Position numbers and translations under genes: made by a program
Shown: piece by piece, positions 6,890 to 14,191 of the stretch
Numbering within the stretch: the stretch's first letter is position 1
Layout: each line of letters opens with the position of its first letter
Assembly: GCA_036654415.1 (NCBI GenBank)
Contig: JAVVSB010000043.1
Location: 1 to 14,191 of the forward strand
Direction of reading: 5' to 3'
Source: Mucinivorans sp036654415
Lineage (GTDB): Bacteria > Bacteroidota > Bacteroidia > Bacteroidales > Rikenellaceae
DNA: 14,191 nt
Notes under the pieces: model-generated
Seen by the model: only the letters and a program-made list of their open reading frames with translations
Databases searched by the model: none
Told to the model about the DNA's origin: nothing

Positions 6890-8134
6890 CTATTTAAGTA
6901 CTAATACTTCGTTTGTGCCGTATGTTTCGTAGGAGCTCACAATCACCTTTTCACCAGCTTTGAGTCCATCCAACACCTCGTAGTATTGTGGATTTTGGCG
7001 ACCAATCTTCACAGGGCGGCGAATGGCGCGTCCGTCTTCCACCACATAAATCCATGCTCCGCCAGTGGTCTGGTAGAAGGCTCCGCGTGGGATGATAATA
7101 CTTTGTGTGGGTTGTCCCAATTCCAGGTTGATATAGTAGGTCTGTCCCGAGCGGATATTGTCGGGGCGTTCAGCAGTGATATACATCCAGGTACGGAACT
7201 GTCCATTGCGCACCTCTGGAAAGACCTTACGTACCACCAAGTCAAACTTGTCGCCACCGCGTTCAAAGGTGCCCGTTAGCCCCTCGCGTACACGGTCGAT
7301 ATAGTGCTCGTCAATCATGGCCTCGATTTTGTAGTTGGTTAGGTCGTTAATTTGGCCTATTTTGCTACCCGAATTTACATTCTGCCCCAGCACTACGTCC
7401 AGCAGCCCTAGCTCTCCATCGATGGGCGATTTTACGTTTAAGTTGTCGATACGTTGGCGCACCAAGACCATATTACGCTGCATAGATTCAAGGTTTATCT
7501 CCATGTTAACCACCTGAAGGGCGCGGAATATGGAGTCCTGCTTCTGGCGTTCCACCACCAGCTCGGCACTTTTTTTTGCCAGTTCATAATCTTCGCGAGC
7601 CTGTATACACTCCTCTTTGGCCATTAGTTTCTCGGCATATAGAGCTTGGCTCTGCTCATATTTGCGACGTTTGCGCTCCACGTCCATGTCCAGACTCAAC
7701 CGCTCCTTGCGTATATTGAGTTTGTCCTGCTCCATGGTCACGCGGGTATTACGCAACATATTCTCCTTTTCGGCCAAATTGGCCTCACTGTCCAAGATTT
7801 GGATATTGAGTTGAGTGTTGCTCATGCGCACAATCACGTCGCCCTTATGTACTGTGGCCCCCTCTTCAACCACTTTTTCCTCTATTATACCGCCCTCCAA
7901 TGGTGTGAGTTGTACGGTGCTGATGGGTTGCACCACGCCATTCACGCGTACATAGTCGTTAAAGAGCCCTTGCTCTGCCGTCTCGATGGTCACGGTGCGG
8001 CTATCAACCTTCAGGGTCGAGCTGTGGTCAGCAAAGATAAGCCAACTCCCCACAACAATTAGAAATAACCCCCCAGCAATATAGGGTATGTGTTTGCGTT
8101 TTAGTCCTTTTTTTTGTTCAATTTTACGGTCCAT
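6890..8134 (-). CDS. HlyD/MacA-type periplasmic adaptor (membrane fusion protein)
   Basis: A 414-aa adaptor with a short basic cytoplasmic N-terminus (RKIEQKKGLKRKH), one membrane anchor at about 17-34, and a periplasmic body. The split lipoyl (barrel-sandwich) domain is visible as two halves: PLEGGIIEEKVVEEGATVHKG before the hairpin and NVKSPIDGELGLLDVVLGQN after it. Between them is a charged coiled-coil hairpin of about 115 residues that would contact the TolC partner. A beta-barrel region and the membrane-proximal domain (IIIPRGAFYQTTGGAWIYVV, then GLKAGEKVIVSS) follow. It would bridge the FtsX-type permeases in the inner membrane and the outer-membrane TolC-like protein. It starts 20 nt after permease 1 and stops 15 nt before the permease remnant, consistent with one transcript. 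Confidence 0.93.
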   Translation of the reverse strand: MDRKIEQKKGLKRKHIPYIAGGLFLIVVGSWLIFADHSSTLKVDSRTVTIETAEQGLFNDYVRVNGVVQPISTVQLTPLEGGIIEEKVVEEGATVHKGDVIVRMSNTQLNIQILDSEANLAEKENMLRNTRVTMEQDKLNIRKERLSLDMDVERKRRKYEQSQALYAEKLMAKEECIQAREDYELAKKSAELVVERQKQDSIFRALQVVNMEINLESMQRNMVLVRQRIDNLNVKSPIDGELGLLDVVLGQNVNSGSKIGQINDLTNYKIEAMIDEHYIDRVREGLTGTFERGGDKFDLVVRKVFPEVRNGQFRTWMYITAERPDNIRSGQTYYINLELGQPTQSIIIPRGAFYQTTGGAWIYVVEDGRAIRRPVKIGRQNPQYYEVLDGLKAGEKVIVSSYETYGTNEVLVLK

Positions 8135-8154
8135 GATGTTTTATTTTTATTTGT

Positions 8155-10518
8155 TTATTCTGTTTTTATTGATTTAATTGGATTTTCGGTTGCCGAGTGG
8201 TATGATTGTGCTGTGACTGTAAGTACGGTTATGGCCCCCACAATCAGTAGCGAAAGGGCAAATATCCACCAGTAGATTGAGGTGTGAAAGGCAAAAGTAG
8301 ATAGCCACTCATTCACTCCAAACCATGCAGTAGGCAGGGCGATAAGAAAGCAGATGATGGTTATGAGCAGGAATTTACGGTTAAACCGCCATAGCACCTG
8401 CCACACCGTTGAACCATAAATTTTGCGTAGCCCTATCTCGCGGCGGCGATACTGAGTCTCGAAAACCACCAGGCCAAAGACCCCTACCAGAGAGAGCACG
8501 ATGGCTACCATGGAAAATAGATTAATCAGGCGAGAGAGGTTCTGCTCTTTAATGTACTGTTCTTGGAGAGCCTCGTCCATTAGAGAACAGCTAAACTCTT
8601 CATCCATTCCCATTTGCGTGTAGCTCTTTTCCATAAACTTATAGACCTGCTCTATATTTTCTTCTCCGCCCACTCTGACATAGACTGTGGTGGCTAGTCT
8701 GGAGAGGTACAGGGCAAAGGGCTCGTAGCTGTTGTATAGGGCTCGGGCATTTAGGTTTTCGCAAATACCCACACACAGGAACCTACCGCCGTAGGTGGAG
8801 TCAACTTTTATATTATACATTTGGGCAGCTATTTTGTTGACTATTATCTTCGATGGTGCCTGATTTGGACTGGAGTCATAGAATATTCCACTGATTTCGG
8901 GGTGGATGTCTTGGAGCTCACCGTCTATAAAATCGCGTCCTTGGATGATGGGGATGCCAAAAAAACGTAAGAAATTTGTCTGTACGGGTAGCATCTGCAT
9001 CTGAATGGTGTCGCCATTGACATTCAAGTTGGCAGACAAGCCGTAGCCACTACCCAACATTTGATGCGAATAGGTCACACCCTTTACTGTTGGGTTGCCG
9101 CGCAGTATTTGGCTAAAACGCTCCATCTCGTTGGGCGAACCATTGAACTGAGCTTGTAGTACATTATCTTTATTAAAGCCTAAAGCAAAGGTGCGTAAGA
9201 AATTGTTTTGCAGGGTGATAAATAGTGCCACAATAATAAGTCCTATTGAGACCACATACTGAAACCCGATAAGCACCGAGCGTAACCACTGTCCACTACT
9301 GCTCCCCATTCCACTACCCTTGAGCACTTGAGCTGTCGAGAAACGGGTACAGTATAGGGCTGGGTATACTCCCGCCACAGCTCCCACCACGATGGCTAAT
9401 AGGGCCGAGAAAATCACCACTTCTAGGTTGTCTTGCAGAGCTGTCGAGCTGGTCTTGATTAGCGATGCCCAAGGGGTAAGGTTGAAACAGTAGACCCAAA
9501 ACAGAGCCACTATGTATGCTGCCAGGGCTAACCCTACGGCCTCGCTAACAAGCATCAGGCGTAGTGCTGCCTTTGTGCGACCAAATACCAAACGTATATT
9601 GAGCCCTCGGATTCGCATGGGTGCTAAAGCGGTGCTGAAGTTGATAAAGTTGATGGCCGCAATAACAATTATCAATATGGATATTGTCAGCAACATTGTG
9701 GTTGTCGAGCGGTTACCAGGTTGCGTATCACCATACATATGTACATCATCGGCATAGTAGGCCTCGCCCATGGGGGTTAGCCGTACACGTTCGGGTGAAT
9801 ATCGAGTGTTGTTTTTTACATCATAAGAGTATATGTTGTCTATTATCTGTGTCGTGTCGGTCTCTGCGGCCTCAATGTAGACTATTGAAGCATCGAATAT
9901 CTGACCTGCTTTATCTACACGGTTGGAGTGAATAAAAGGGTAATTTTTAAGTGTAGCATTATTTGGAAAATCGGCGTATACCCCGATGATGGTGTGTTCT
10001 CGATTTGCACGATAATACTTACCCTTCATTCGTAGTATCTCGCCTACGGCCCCTTTGGGGTAGAGTGTTTTTGCCAAGGAGAGCGGAATAATTGTCACAT
10101 CGTTACTCTCGAGCCCCTCTTTTGTGCCCTGCACCATATTAAAGGTGAAAAAATTGGCTGGATTGGTATACTCCTCATAAGTGTAACTTTCAATGGCTTT
10201 TGTGCTGTCCTCTCCCCAGATAGTCACCTCCGATAGTCCATCTCCGTAGTGGCAGCTGCGCACTCTTGGTTCGCTCTGGCTTATATATTGTACCGTAGGG
10301 CCATCTATCTGGCAGCTCCACATTCCATTCTCGAAGGTAGATGGGGTCTCTACCCTGTAAAACTCTTTGTACCGAGGGTCGCTCTTGCCGTAACCTTGCT
10401 CATAGGTGACTTGCATCATCATTATGATAAAGGAGGCAAAGGCCACTGACAGTCCGAAGATGTTCAGTGCGCTTGAGAGTCTAAAACGAGTTAGGGTTGT
10501 GATAAAATTACGTAGCAT
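8155..10518 (-). CDS. FtsX/MacB-type ABC transporter permease (permease 1, full length)
   Basis: A 787-aa inner-membrane permease built like permease 2. It has an N-terminal helix and TM1 (ALNIFGLSVAFASFIIMMM), a first periplasmic MacB-like domain to about residue 275, then three membrane segments beginning MLLTISILIIVIAAINFIN. A fifth segment (IGFQYVVSIGLIIVALFITL), a second periplasmic domain and a C-terminal FtsX domain follow, with the coupling segment RRREIGLRKIYGST and the ending NPIKSIKTE. It shares layout and C-terminus with permease 2 but is clearly divergent, so the pair may act as a heterodimer (inference). Its ATG overlaps the TolC-like gene's TGA by one base (TGATG), suggesting translational coupling. 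No nucleotide-binding domain is present, so it needs a separate ATPase. The substrate is unknown. Confidence 0.93.
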   Translation of the reverse strand: MLRNFITTLTRFRLSSALNIFGLSVAFASFIIMMMQVTYEQGYGKSDPRYKEFYRVETPSTFENGMWSCQIDGPTVQYISQSEPRVRSCHYGDGLSEVTIWGEDSTKAIESYTYEEYTNPANFFTFNMVQGTKEGLESNDVTIIPLSLAKTLYPKGAVGEILRMKGKYYRANREHTIIGVYADFPNNATLKNYPFIHSNRVDKAGQIFDASIVYIEAAETDTTQIIDNIYSYDVKNNTRYSPERVRLTPMGEAYYADDVHMYGDTQPGNRSTTTMLLTISILIIVIAAINFINFSTALAPMRIRGLNIRLVFGRTKAALRLMLVSEAVGLALAAYIVALFWVYCFNLTPWASLIKTSSTALQDNLEVVIFSALLAIVVGAVAGVYPALYCTRFSTAQVLKGSGMGSSSGQWLRSVLIGFQYVVSIGLIIVALFITLQNNFLRTFALGFNKDNVLQAQFNGSPNEMERFSQILRGNPTVKGVTYSHQMLGSGYGLSANLNVNGDTIQMQMLPVQTNFLRFFGIPIIQGRDFIDGELQDIHPEISGIFYDSSPNQAPSKIIVNKIAAQMYNIKVDSTYGGRFLCVGICENLNARALYNSYEPFALYLSRLATTVYVRVGGEENIEQVYKFMEKSYTQMGMDEEFSCSLMDEALQEQYIKEQNLSRLINLFSMVAIVLSLVGVFGLVVFETQYRRREIGLRKIYGSTVWQVLWRFNRKFLLITIICFLIALPTAWFGVNEWLSTFAFHTSIYWWIFALSLLIVGAITVLTVTAQSYHSATENPIKSIKTE

Positions 10519-11846
10519 CAGTTTTCAGTATTAATGAGTGGTTCACCGTTATAGTATGCCACTTCACGGTTTTTGACTTCGAATTTAAGGCGTGCCGTGA
10601 GCAGCTCTACCTGCGATAGGAGTAGTTGATTATAGGAGGTTTGGAGTTCGATAACCCCCAACATTCCCTGCTCGTATTTACCCTTTGCAGCACGGTAGGC
10701 TAGTGTGGCAGCGTCGGCCGACTTTGTGGCCCCTTCCACCGTTGCGCTAGCACTTTCAAGGTCCATCACTGCGCGTTCAATCTCAATACTCAGCGTACGC
10801 ATCTGTTCGTGATAGTCGCTCTGAGCCTGAGCATAAGCTATCTTGGCCTTTTGGACCGCCATGCGGGCTGACATTCCTTGGAATATGGGAATTGACAAAT
10901 TTACGCTTACTGATTCTCCTATGTTGTCCATGATTTGTCGTGAAAAGTGTGGCGCAACTGTTTTTGCTCCGCTGAGCATGGTGTAGTAGCTGGTTGATAT
11001 GCCACCCGAGGCTGATAGTGAGGGGTAGTAGTTGCTTTTGGCCATGTTAAGTTGGTATTTTGCGACTTTGAGTGTCTTACGTAGAATGTCAATGGCTGGC
11101 AGATAGGCTGCTGCTGAGGCAAAAATATCGCTGGCTTTGCGTGGCTCAAAATTTTCTGAGCTCACTTGGTTAACTAATATTAAGGTGTCGGAGGTGGGGT
11201 AGTTCATCACCTCCTTAAGCGAGAGTATAGAACTGTTTAGATTATTGCTCCGCTGTATAAGGGTGAGCTCTTCCGAGGCAAGCGATGAGGCAAATTGAGC
11301 CACGTCAGCTGCGCTTGACGTTCCTAGTTCGCTTTTGCGTTGAGCTCGCTTGAGGTCGGTGGCAAATGTCTCAACTCGTTTGTGGGTGAGCTCTACGAGC
11401 CCTTGGTTGTAGAGCACTTCAATGTACAGAGCCATCACTTTTAGGGCAATATCGTCCTGTGCCTTTTGCAGTTCACTCTGTGAGCGAGCCACCGATACTT
11501 TGGCACTTAGGGTGTTATTAAGCAGTTGAAGACCGTTAAAAATGGGAATTGAGCTATTCACTCCATAGCCATTATTAAAACTGGCCGTGCTTATGTAAGT
11601 GTTAGTTGCGGGGTCGATACCACGACCAAAACCTGCGCTGGCCACAGCCGAAGCCCCTAATGAGGGTAGGTGACGACCAATGGCTGAGGTATAGTTCTTA
11701 CGAGCTAGGGCTACACTGCGTTGGGCACGCAGTGTGCTATAACTATTTTGAATGGCATAGTTCATACAATGGTCAATGGTCCATACTTGTTGTGAGTAGC
11801 AGGCCCCGCAAAGCAGACAAAAAACAAAAATAAATAATGATTTCAT
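10518..11846 (-). CDS. TolC-family outer-membrane efflux protein
   Basis: A 442-aa protein with a signal peptide (KSLFIFVFCLLCGACYSQ); cleavage around YSQ/Q is likely, and the Cys at 16 in CGAC is a weak lipobox candidate. The mature protein begins VWTIDHCMNYAIQNSYSTL, the typical start of Bacteroidota outer-membrane efflux proteins. It then shows two copies of the OEP pattern: long amphipathic helices separated by beta-strand stretches such as GVNSSIPIFNGLQL and SVSVNLSIPIFQGMSA. As a trimer it would form the outer-membrane channel and periplasmic tunnel, docking on the HlyD-type adaptor. It is the first gene of the export operon, 31 nt downstream of the predicted sigma-54 start, and overlaps permease 1 by one base. 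Length is normal. Confidence 0.94.
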   Translation of the reverse strand: MKSLFIFVFCLLCGACYSQQVWTIDHCMNYAIQNSYSTLRAQRSVALARKNYTSAIGRHLPSLGASAVASAGFGRGIDPATNTYISTASFNNGYGVNSSIPIFNGLQLLNNTLSAKVSVARSQSELQKAQDDIALKVMALYIEVLYNQGLVELTHKRVETFATDLKRAQRKSELGTSSAADVAQFASSLASEELTLIQRSNNLNSSILSLKEVMNYPTSDTLILVNQVSSENFEPRKASDIFASAAAYLPAIDILRKTLKVAKYQLNMAKSNYYPSLSASGGISTSYYTMLSGAKTVAPHFSRQIMDNIGESVSVNLSIPIFQGMSARMAVQKAKIAYAQAQSDYHEQMRTLSIEIERAVMDLESASATVEGATKSADAATLAYRAAKGKYEQGMLGVIELQTSYNQLLLSQVELLTARLKFEVKNREVAYYNGEPLINTEN

Positions 11847-11887
11847 GTTGTTTATATTACAAATAATTTTTTAATACTTCATTATAG

Positions 11888-11903
11888 AGCCAATATCGTG
11901 CCA
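11888..11903 (-). promoter_or_regulatory. Sigma-54 (-24/-12) promoter of the TolC/permease operon
   Basis: The minus strand reads TGGCACGATATTGGCT. Against TGGCACGNNNNTTGCW only position 13 differs (G for T), and the essential GG and GC pairs are kept 10 nt apart. The predicted start is near 11877, giving a 31-nt leader to the ATG at 11846. Together with the adjacent divergent NtrC-type regulator this supports RpoN control of the operon. Confidence 0.8.
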
Positions 11904-11918
11904 GAATAGTTAACTACT

Positions 11919-11927
11919 TGACAATCA
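11919..11927. promoter_or_regulatory. 9-mer shared with the DUF4932-like gene promoter region
   Basis: The plus strand reads TGACAATCA, beginning 16 bp upstream of the outer end of the -24 box. The same 9-mer in inverted orientation lies at the same offset (2469-2477) before the other sigma-54 promoter. The binding factor is unknown. Confidence 0.4.
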
Positions 11928-11955
11928 TGAGTATATTTAAAATACAATTTTCAAA

Positions 11956-11989
11956 AGTGTAAAGAAATCATACAGTAGTGTAAAAAAAT
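11956..11989. repeat. 21-bp-spaced direct repeats, candidate activator sites
   Basis: AGTGTAAAGAAAT (11956-11968) and AGTGTAAAAAAAT (11977-11989) differ at one base and are exactly 21 bp apart, two helical turns. They lie about 79-112 bp upstream of the predicted sigma-54 start of the TolC operon, a usual place for bound NtrC-type activators. A small TACA-N4-TGTA dyad (11971-11982) overlaps the second copy. Confidence 0.45.
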
Positions 11990-12023
11990 TAGACGGTGAG
12001 TTGAAAATTATTCACAAAATAAT

Positions 12024-12031
12024 TACCTTTG
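12024..12031 (+). promoter_or_regulatory. Putative -7 element of the response-regulator gene
   Basis: TACCTTTG is an exact TAnnTTTG match ending only 4 nt before the ATG at 12036. A partial -33 element (GTTGA, 12000-12004) lies about 20 bp upstream. Transcription would begin at or next to the start codon, implying a leaderless or nearly leaderless mRNA. The box is on the opposite strand from the sigma-54 promoter in the same 189-nt intergenic region. Confidence 0.55.
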
Positions 12032-12035
12032 TTCA

Positions 12036-13382
12036 ATGATAAAAAAAGAGGGGATATTGTTGCTTGTGGACGACAACCGAAGTATATTAATGACTTTGGA
12101 GTTGTTGCTTTTTCCCTATTTTCAGAAGATAATATCACTTAGTTCACCCAATATGATACCTCAGAGCCTACGTGAGAACCCTTTGGTGGACTTGGTATTA
12201 CTGGACATGAATTTTTCGGCAGGCATCAATTCTGGTGGTGAGGGGCTATACTGGTTGAGCCAAATCAAGAAGACCAATTCTGATATTGCTGTTGTGCTTT
12301 TTACCGCCTATGCCGATGTTGAATTGGCTGTTAAGGCCATCAAAGAGGGGGCCAGTGATTTTGTTCAGAAGCCTTGGGACAATGCCACGCTAATAGTGAC
12401 TCTGCAAAATGCCATGAAGTTGCGTCGGTCGGAGAAGAGGCTCAAAAATATGCAGGCCTCGGTGGGTGAACAACCCGCTATGTTTTGGGGTAAGTCCAAG
12501 GTCATGGACTCTTTGAGGCAGTTGGTTGAAAAGGTGGCCACCACCGATGCCAATGTCCTTATCACGGGCGAAAATGGTACGGGTAAAGATATGTTGGCGC
12601 GCGAGATTCACAAACTCAGCAATCGAGCCGACCAAATATTGGTCAGTGTGGATATGGGAGCCATCACCGAGAGCCTTTTCGAGAGCGAACTTTTTGGCCA
12701 CGTCAAGGGCTCTTTCACCGATGCCAAAGGAGACCGTATTGGTAAGTTCGAGGCTGCCGATGGTGGGACACTCTTTATGGACGAGATAGGTAACCTTCCC
12801 TACCATCTTCAGTCGCGCTTGTTGGTGAGTCTCCAGAGTCGCACCATAACCCGTGTGGGGTCCAACAATGCCATGCCCATCGACATACGGCTCATTACAG
12901 CCACCAATCGGAACCTCTTCGAGATGGTTTCTCAGGAGCGTTTTCGCGAAGATTTGCTCTATCGCCTCAATACCATACAGCTAGAGTTACCACCCCTACG
13001 TTCACGGCGCGAGGATATTGTTCCCTTGTCCATCATGTTTATGCGTCGTTATGCGGCTAAATATGGTAAGGCGGTAGAGGGTATTTCACCCTCGGCGCAA
13101 GATAAGTTACAGCGGGCCTCTTGGACTGGCAACATCCGTGAGTTGCAGCACACTCTCGAGAAGGCGGTGATAATGAGTTCAGCCGATGAGCTCATGGCCG
13201 AAGATTTTATGCTTAATGTGCCCAACGAATCACCTCTGGATAATACCACCCTTGAGCAGATGGAGCGCAACCTTATAACGCGCGCCATGGAGAGTTGTGG
13301 CCAAAACCTCACCCAGGCGGCCACTCAGTTGGGCATTACTCGCCAAACGCTCTATAATAAGCTCAAAAGATACAGTCTATAA
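12036..13382 (+). CDS. NtrC-family sigma-54-dependent response regulator
   Basis: A 448-aa three-domain regulator. Residues 1-130 form a receiver domain with acidic pair D12/D13, phosphoacceptor D57, T90 and K112. The AAA+ central domain (about 150-380) has Walker A GENGTGKD (178-185), Walker B GGTLFMDEIG (243-252), and the arginine-finger region FREDLLYRLN. The C-terminus (about 404-448) is a Fis-type helix-turn-helix (LTQAATQLGITRQTLYNKLK). When phosphorylated it should form an ATPase ring that opens sigma-54 promoters. The loop that contacts sigma-54 is GSFTDA (225-230) instead of GAFTGA; the key Thr is kept. It is divergent from the TolC operon, whose sigma-54 promoter is the obvious target, and is followed by a probable sensor kinase gene. 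Confidence 0.96.
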   Translation: MIKKEGILLLVDDNRSILMTLELLLFPYFQKIISLSSPNMIPQSLRENPLVDLVLLDMNFSAGINSGGEGLYWLSQIKKTNSDIAVVLFTAYADVELAVKAIKEGASDFVQKPWDNATLIVTLQNAMKLRRSEKRLKNMQASVGEQPAMFWGKSKVMDSLRQLVEKVATTDANVLITGENGTGKDMLAREIHKLSNRADQILVSVDMGAITESLFESELFGHVKGSFTDAKGDRIGKFEAADGGTLFMDEIGNLPYHLQSRLLVSLQSRTITRVGSNNAMPIDIRLITATNRNLFEMVSQERFREDLLYRLNTIQLELPPLRSRREDIVPLSIMFMRRYAAKYGKAVEGISPSAQDKLQRASWTGNIRELQHTLEKAVIMSSADELMAEDFMLNVPNESPLDNTTLEQMERNLITRAMESCGQNLTQAATQLGITRQTLYNKLKRYSL

Positions 13383-13667
13383 GTTAGGTAAAATAATTAA
13401 CTATGTTTTATATATTTCCAATAGCCATATTATTAACGCCTCTTCTTTGTGATATTTTGTCTTGATTTAGCGAGCTAATTTTTCGGATTGCTGGGGCTAA
13501 AAATACTCGTTAATATAAAGGGCTTTCAAAATTAGATTTTTTCATGGTTGACAGGTCGCAAAATAGAAGCTGACTGATAGTAACTGATAATTTTAAGACC
13601 GAAGTCCAACGAAAAGGCAATTTTTAGAAGTTTCCAATGCAATAATTATTTTTACTCTTCTTAAAAC
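13383..13667. other. 285-nt intergenic region between regulator and sensor genes
   Basis: AT-rich and without a convincing open frame. I see no strong terminator after the regulator and no exact TAnnTTTG box before the sensor gene. There is a weak TTAG/CTAA stem followed by five Ts near 13467-13483, and a poor sigma-54-like match at 13545-13560. The gap is long for a simple two-gene operon, so the sensor may have its own promoter. Confidence 0.4.
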
Positions 13668-14191
13668 ATGGTAAAAGGTACACTCTCTCGTTTAATTTTC
13701 TCGTTACTTTTGATGGTGTTGCTGCTTGCTGGCTCCACTTGGTTGTTTTTCGAGGAATTTTACCTTTTCGGGGTGTTGGTTGGTTTGGTTGCAGGGTGTA
13801 GTGTGGCTTTGGTAGTAAAAGTTTTTTTGGTCAACACCCGTAAGACTACCTTTATGTTCAACGCCATCGAGAATGGCGATTTTACCTTTCAGTTTCCCGA
13901 ACATTATTCAGGGTATGGCGACAAGATGTTCAACAGGTCGCTGAATCGCATCAAAAATATTATGCAGCAGACGCGTTTGGAAATTGCTCAGCGTGAGAAG
14001 TATTACGAAATTATTTTGGACCACTCTTCCAGTGGTATTATTGTTGTGGACCCAGCAACTGGCATCGTCTATCAGGTCAATCGTGCCGCTGAGCAGCTTT
14101 TGGGTGTGGGAACTCTTAGTCATATCAATCAGCTCTCCATCATCTCGTCTGAGATACCATTTGCCCTGCGCTCCATCGACCCATCCGAGAG
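13668..14191 (+). CDS. Membrane-bound sensor (probable histidine kinase), N-terminal part only
   Basis: The frame opens at ATG 13668 and is still open at the window edge (174 codons visible), so it is a 5' partial gene. Two membrane segments are seen at about 8-28 (LIFSLLLMVLLLAGSTWLFF) and 33-54 (LFGVLVGLVAGCSVALVVKV) with almost no periplasmic loop. A linker (FNAIENGDFTFQFPE, about 64-78) and a helical stretch (about 88-112) come next. A PAS-like domain begins near YYEIILDHSSSGIIVVD and includes NRAAEQLLG (138-146). This matches the N-terminus of sensor histidine kinases paired with NtrC-type regulators in Bacteroidota; the kinase core would lie beyond 14191 and is not seen. With so little periplasmic sequence it likely senses a membrane or cytoplasmic signal. 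It is the likely partner of the regulator at 12036. Confidence 0.85.
   Translation, partial: MVKGTLSRLIFSLLLMVLLLAGSTWLFFEEFYLFGVLVGLVAGCSVALVVKVFLVNTRKTTFMFNAIENGDFTFQFPEHYSGYGDKMFNRSLNRIKNIMQQTRLEIAQREKYYEIILDHSSSGIIVVDPATGIVYQVNRAAEQLLGVGTLSHINQLSIISSEIPFALRSIDPSE

Noticed and set aside
7646..8062. 138-aa plus-strand frame opposite the adaptor gene
   Set aside because: It is a shadow of the well-supported HlyD-type gene, with no domain or start signal of its own.
13545..13560. Possible sigma-54 promoter before the sensor gene (TGGTTGACAGGTCGCA)
   Set aside because: The GG-N10-GC spacing is right, but several other consensus positions differ, so it is no better than chance in AT-rich DNA.
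13704..14123. Minus-strand open frames across the right edge
   Set aside because: They are antisense to the plus-strand sensor frame, which has clear membrane segments and a PAS-like domain; the minus-strand frames show no recognisable domain.

Overview
The window looks like a chromosomal stretch from a member of the Bacteroidota (probably Bacteroidales). The reasons are exact TAnnTTTG -7 promoter boxes, start codons with little or no Shine-Dalgarno sequence, a DUF4932-type secreted protein, and the large duplicated FtsX/MacB-type permeases with an NtrC-class regulator that are common in that phylum. The assignment is inference from gene content; no rRNA or tRNA gene is visible.

Left part (1-4020), mostly housekeeping. 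The 3' portion of an rlmB-like SpoU rRNA methyltransferase (+) converges on def, peptide deformylase (-), and they share a bidirectional terminator. Next, on the minus strand, is a secreted DUF4932-like protein with a degenerate zinc-protease motif, preceded by a perfect sigma-54 (-24/-12) promoter. Then comes rmuC with a strong terminator after its stop. The rmuC start codon lies inside the terminator hairpin of the ABC operon upstream of it.

Middle part (4035-11846), one minus-strand operon. The order of transcription is an outer-membrane TolC-like factor, FtsX-type permease 1, a HlyD/MacA-type adaptor, an internally deleted permease remnant of 122 aa, and full-length permease 2. TolC and permease 1 overlap by one base, and the next two gaps are 20 and 15 nt. 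A near-consensus sigma-54 promoter precedes the TolC gene. No ATP-binding subunit is encoded anywhere in the operon, so the permeases must borrow an ATPase from elsewhere.

Right part (12036-14191), divergent on the plus strand. A sigma-54-dependent response regulator is followed after 285 nt by the 5' part of a membrane-bound PAS-containing sensor, probably a histidine kinase, cut by the window edge.

How it may fit together (inference): the sensor and regulator would switch on RpoN-dependent transcription of the tripartite export operon and also of the distant DUF4932 gene. Both sigma-54 promoters carry the same 9-mer (TGACAATCA, in opposite orientations) exactly 16 bp upstream of the -24 box, plus repeats or dyads about 80-112 bp upstream of the predicted start. 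This suggests a small regulon linking an envelope export system to a secreted protein.
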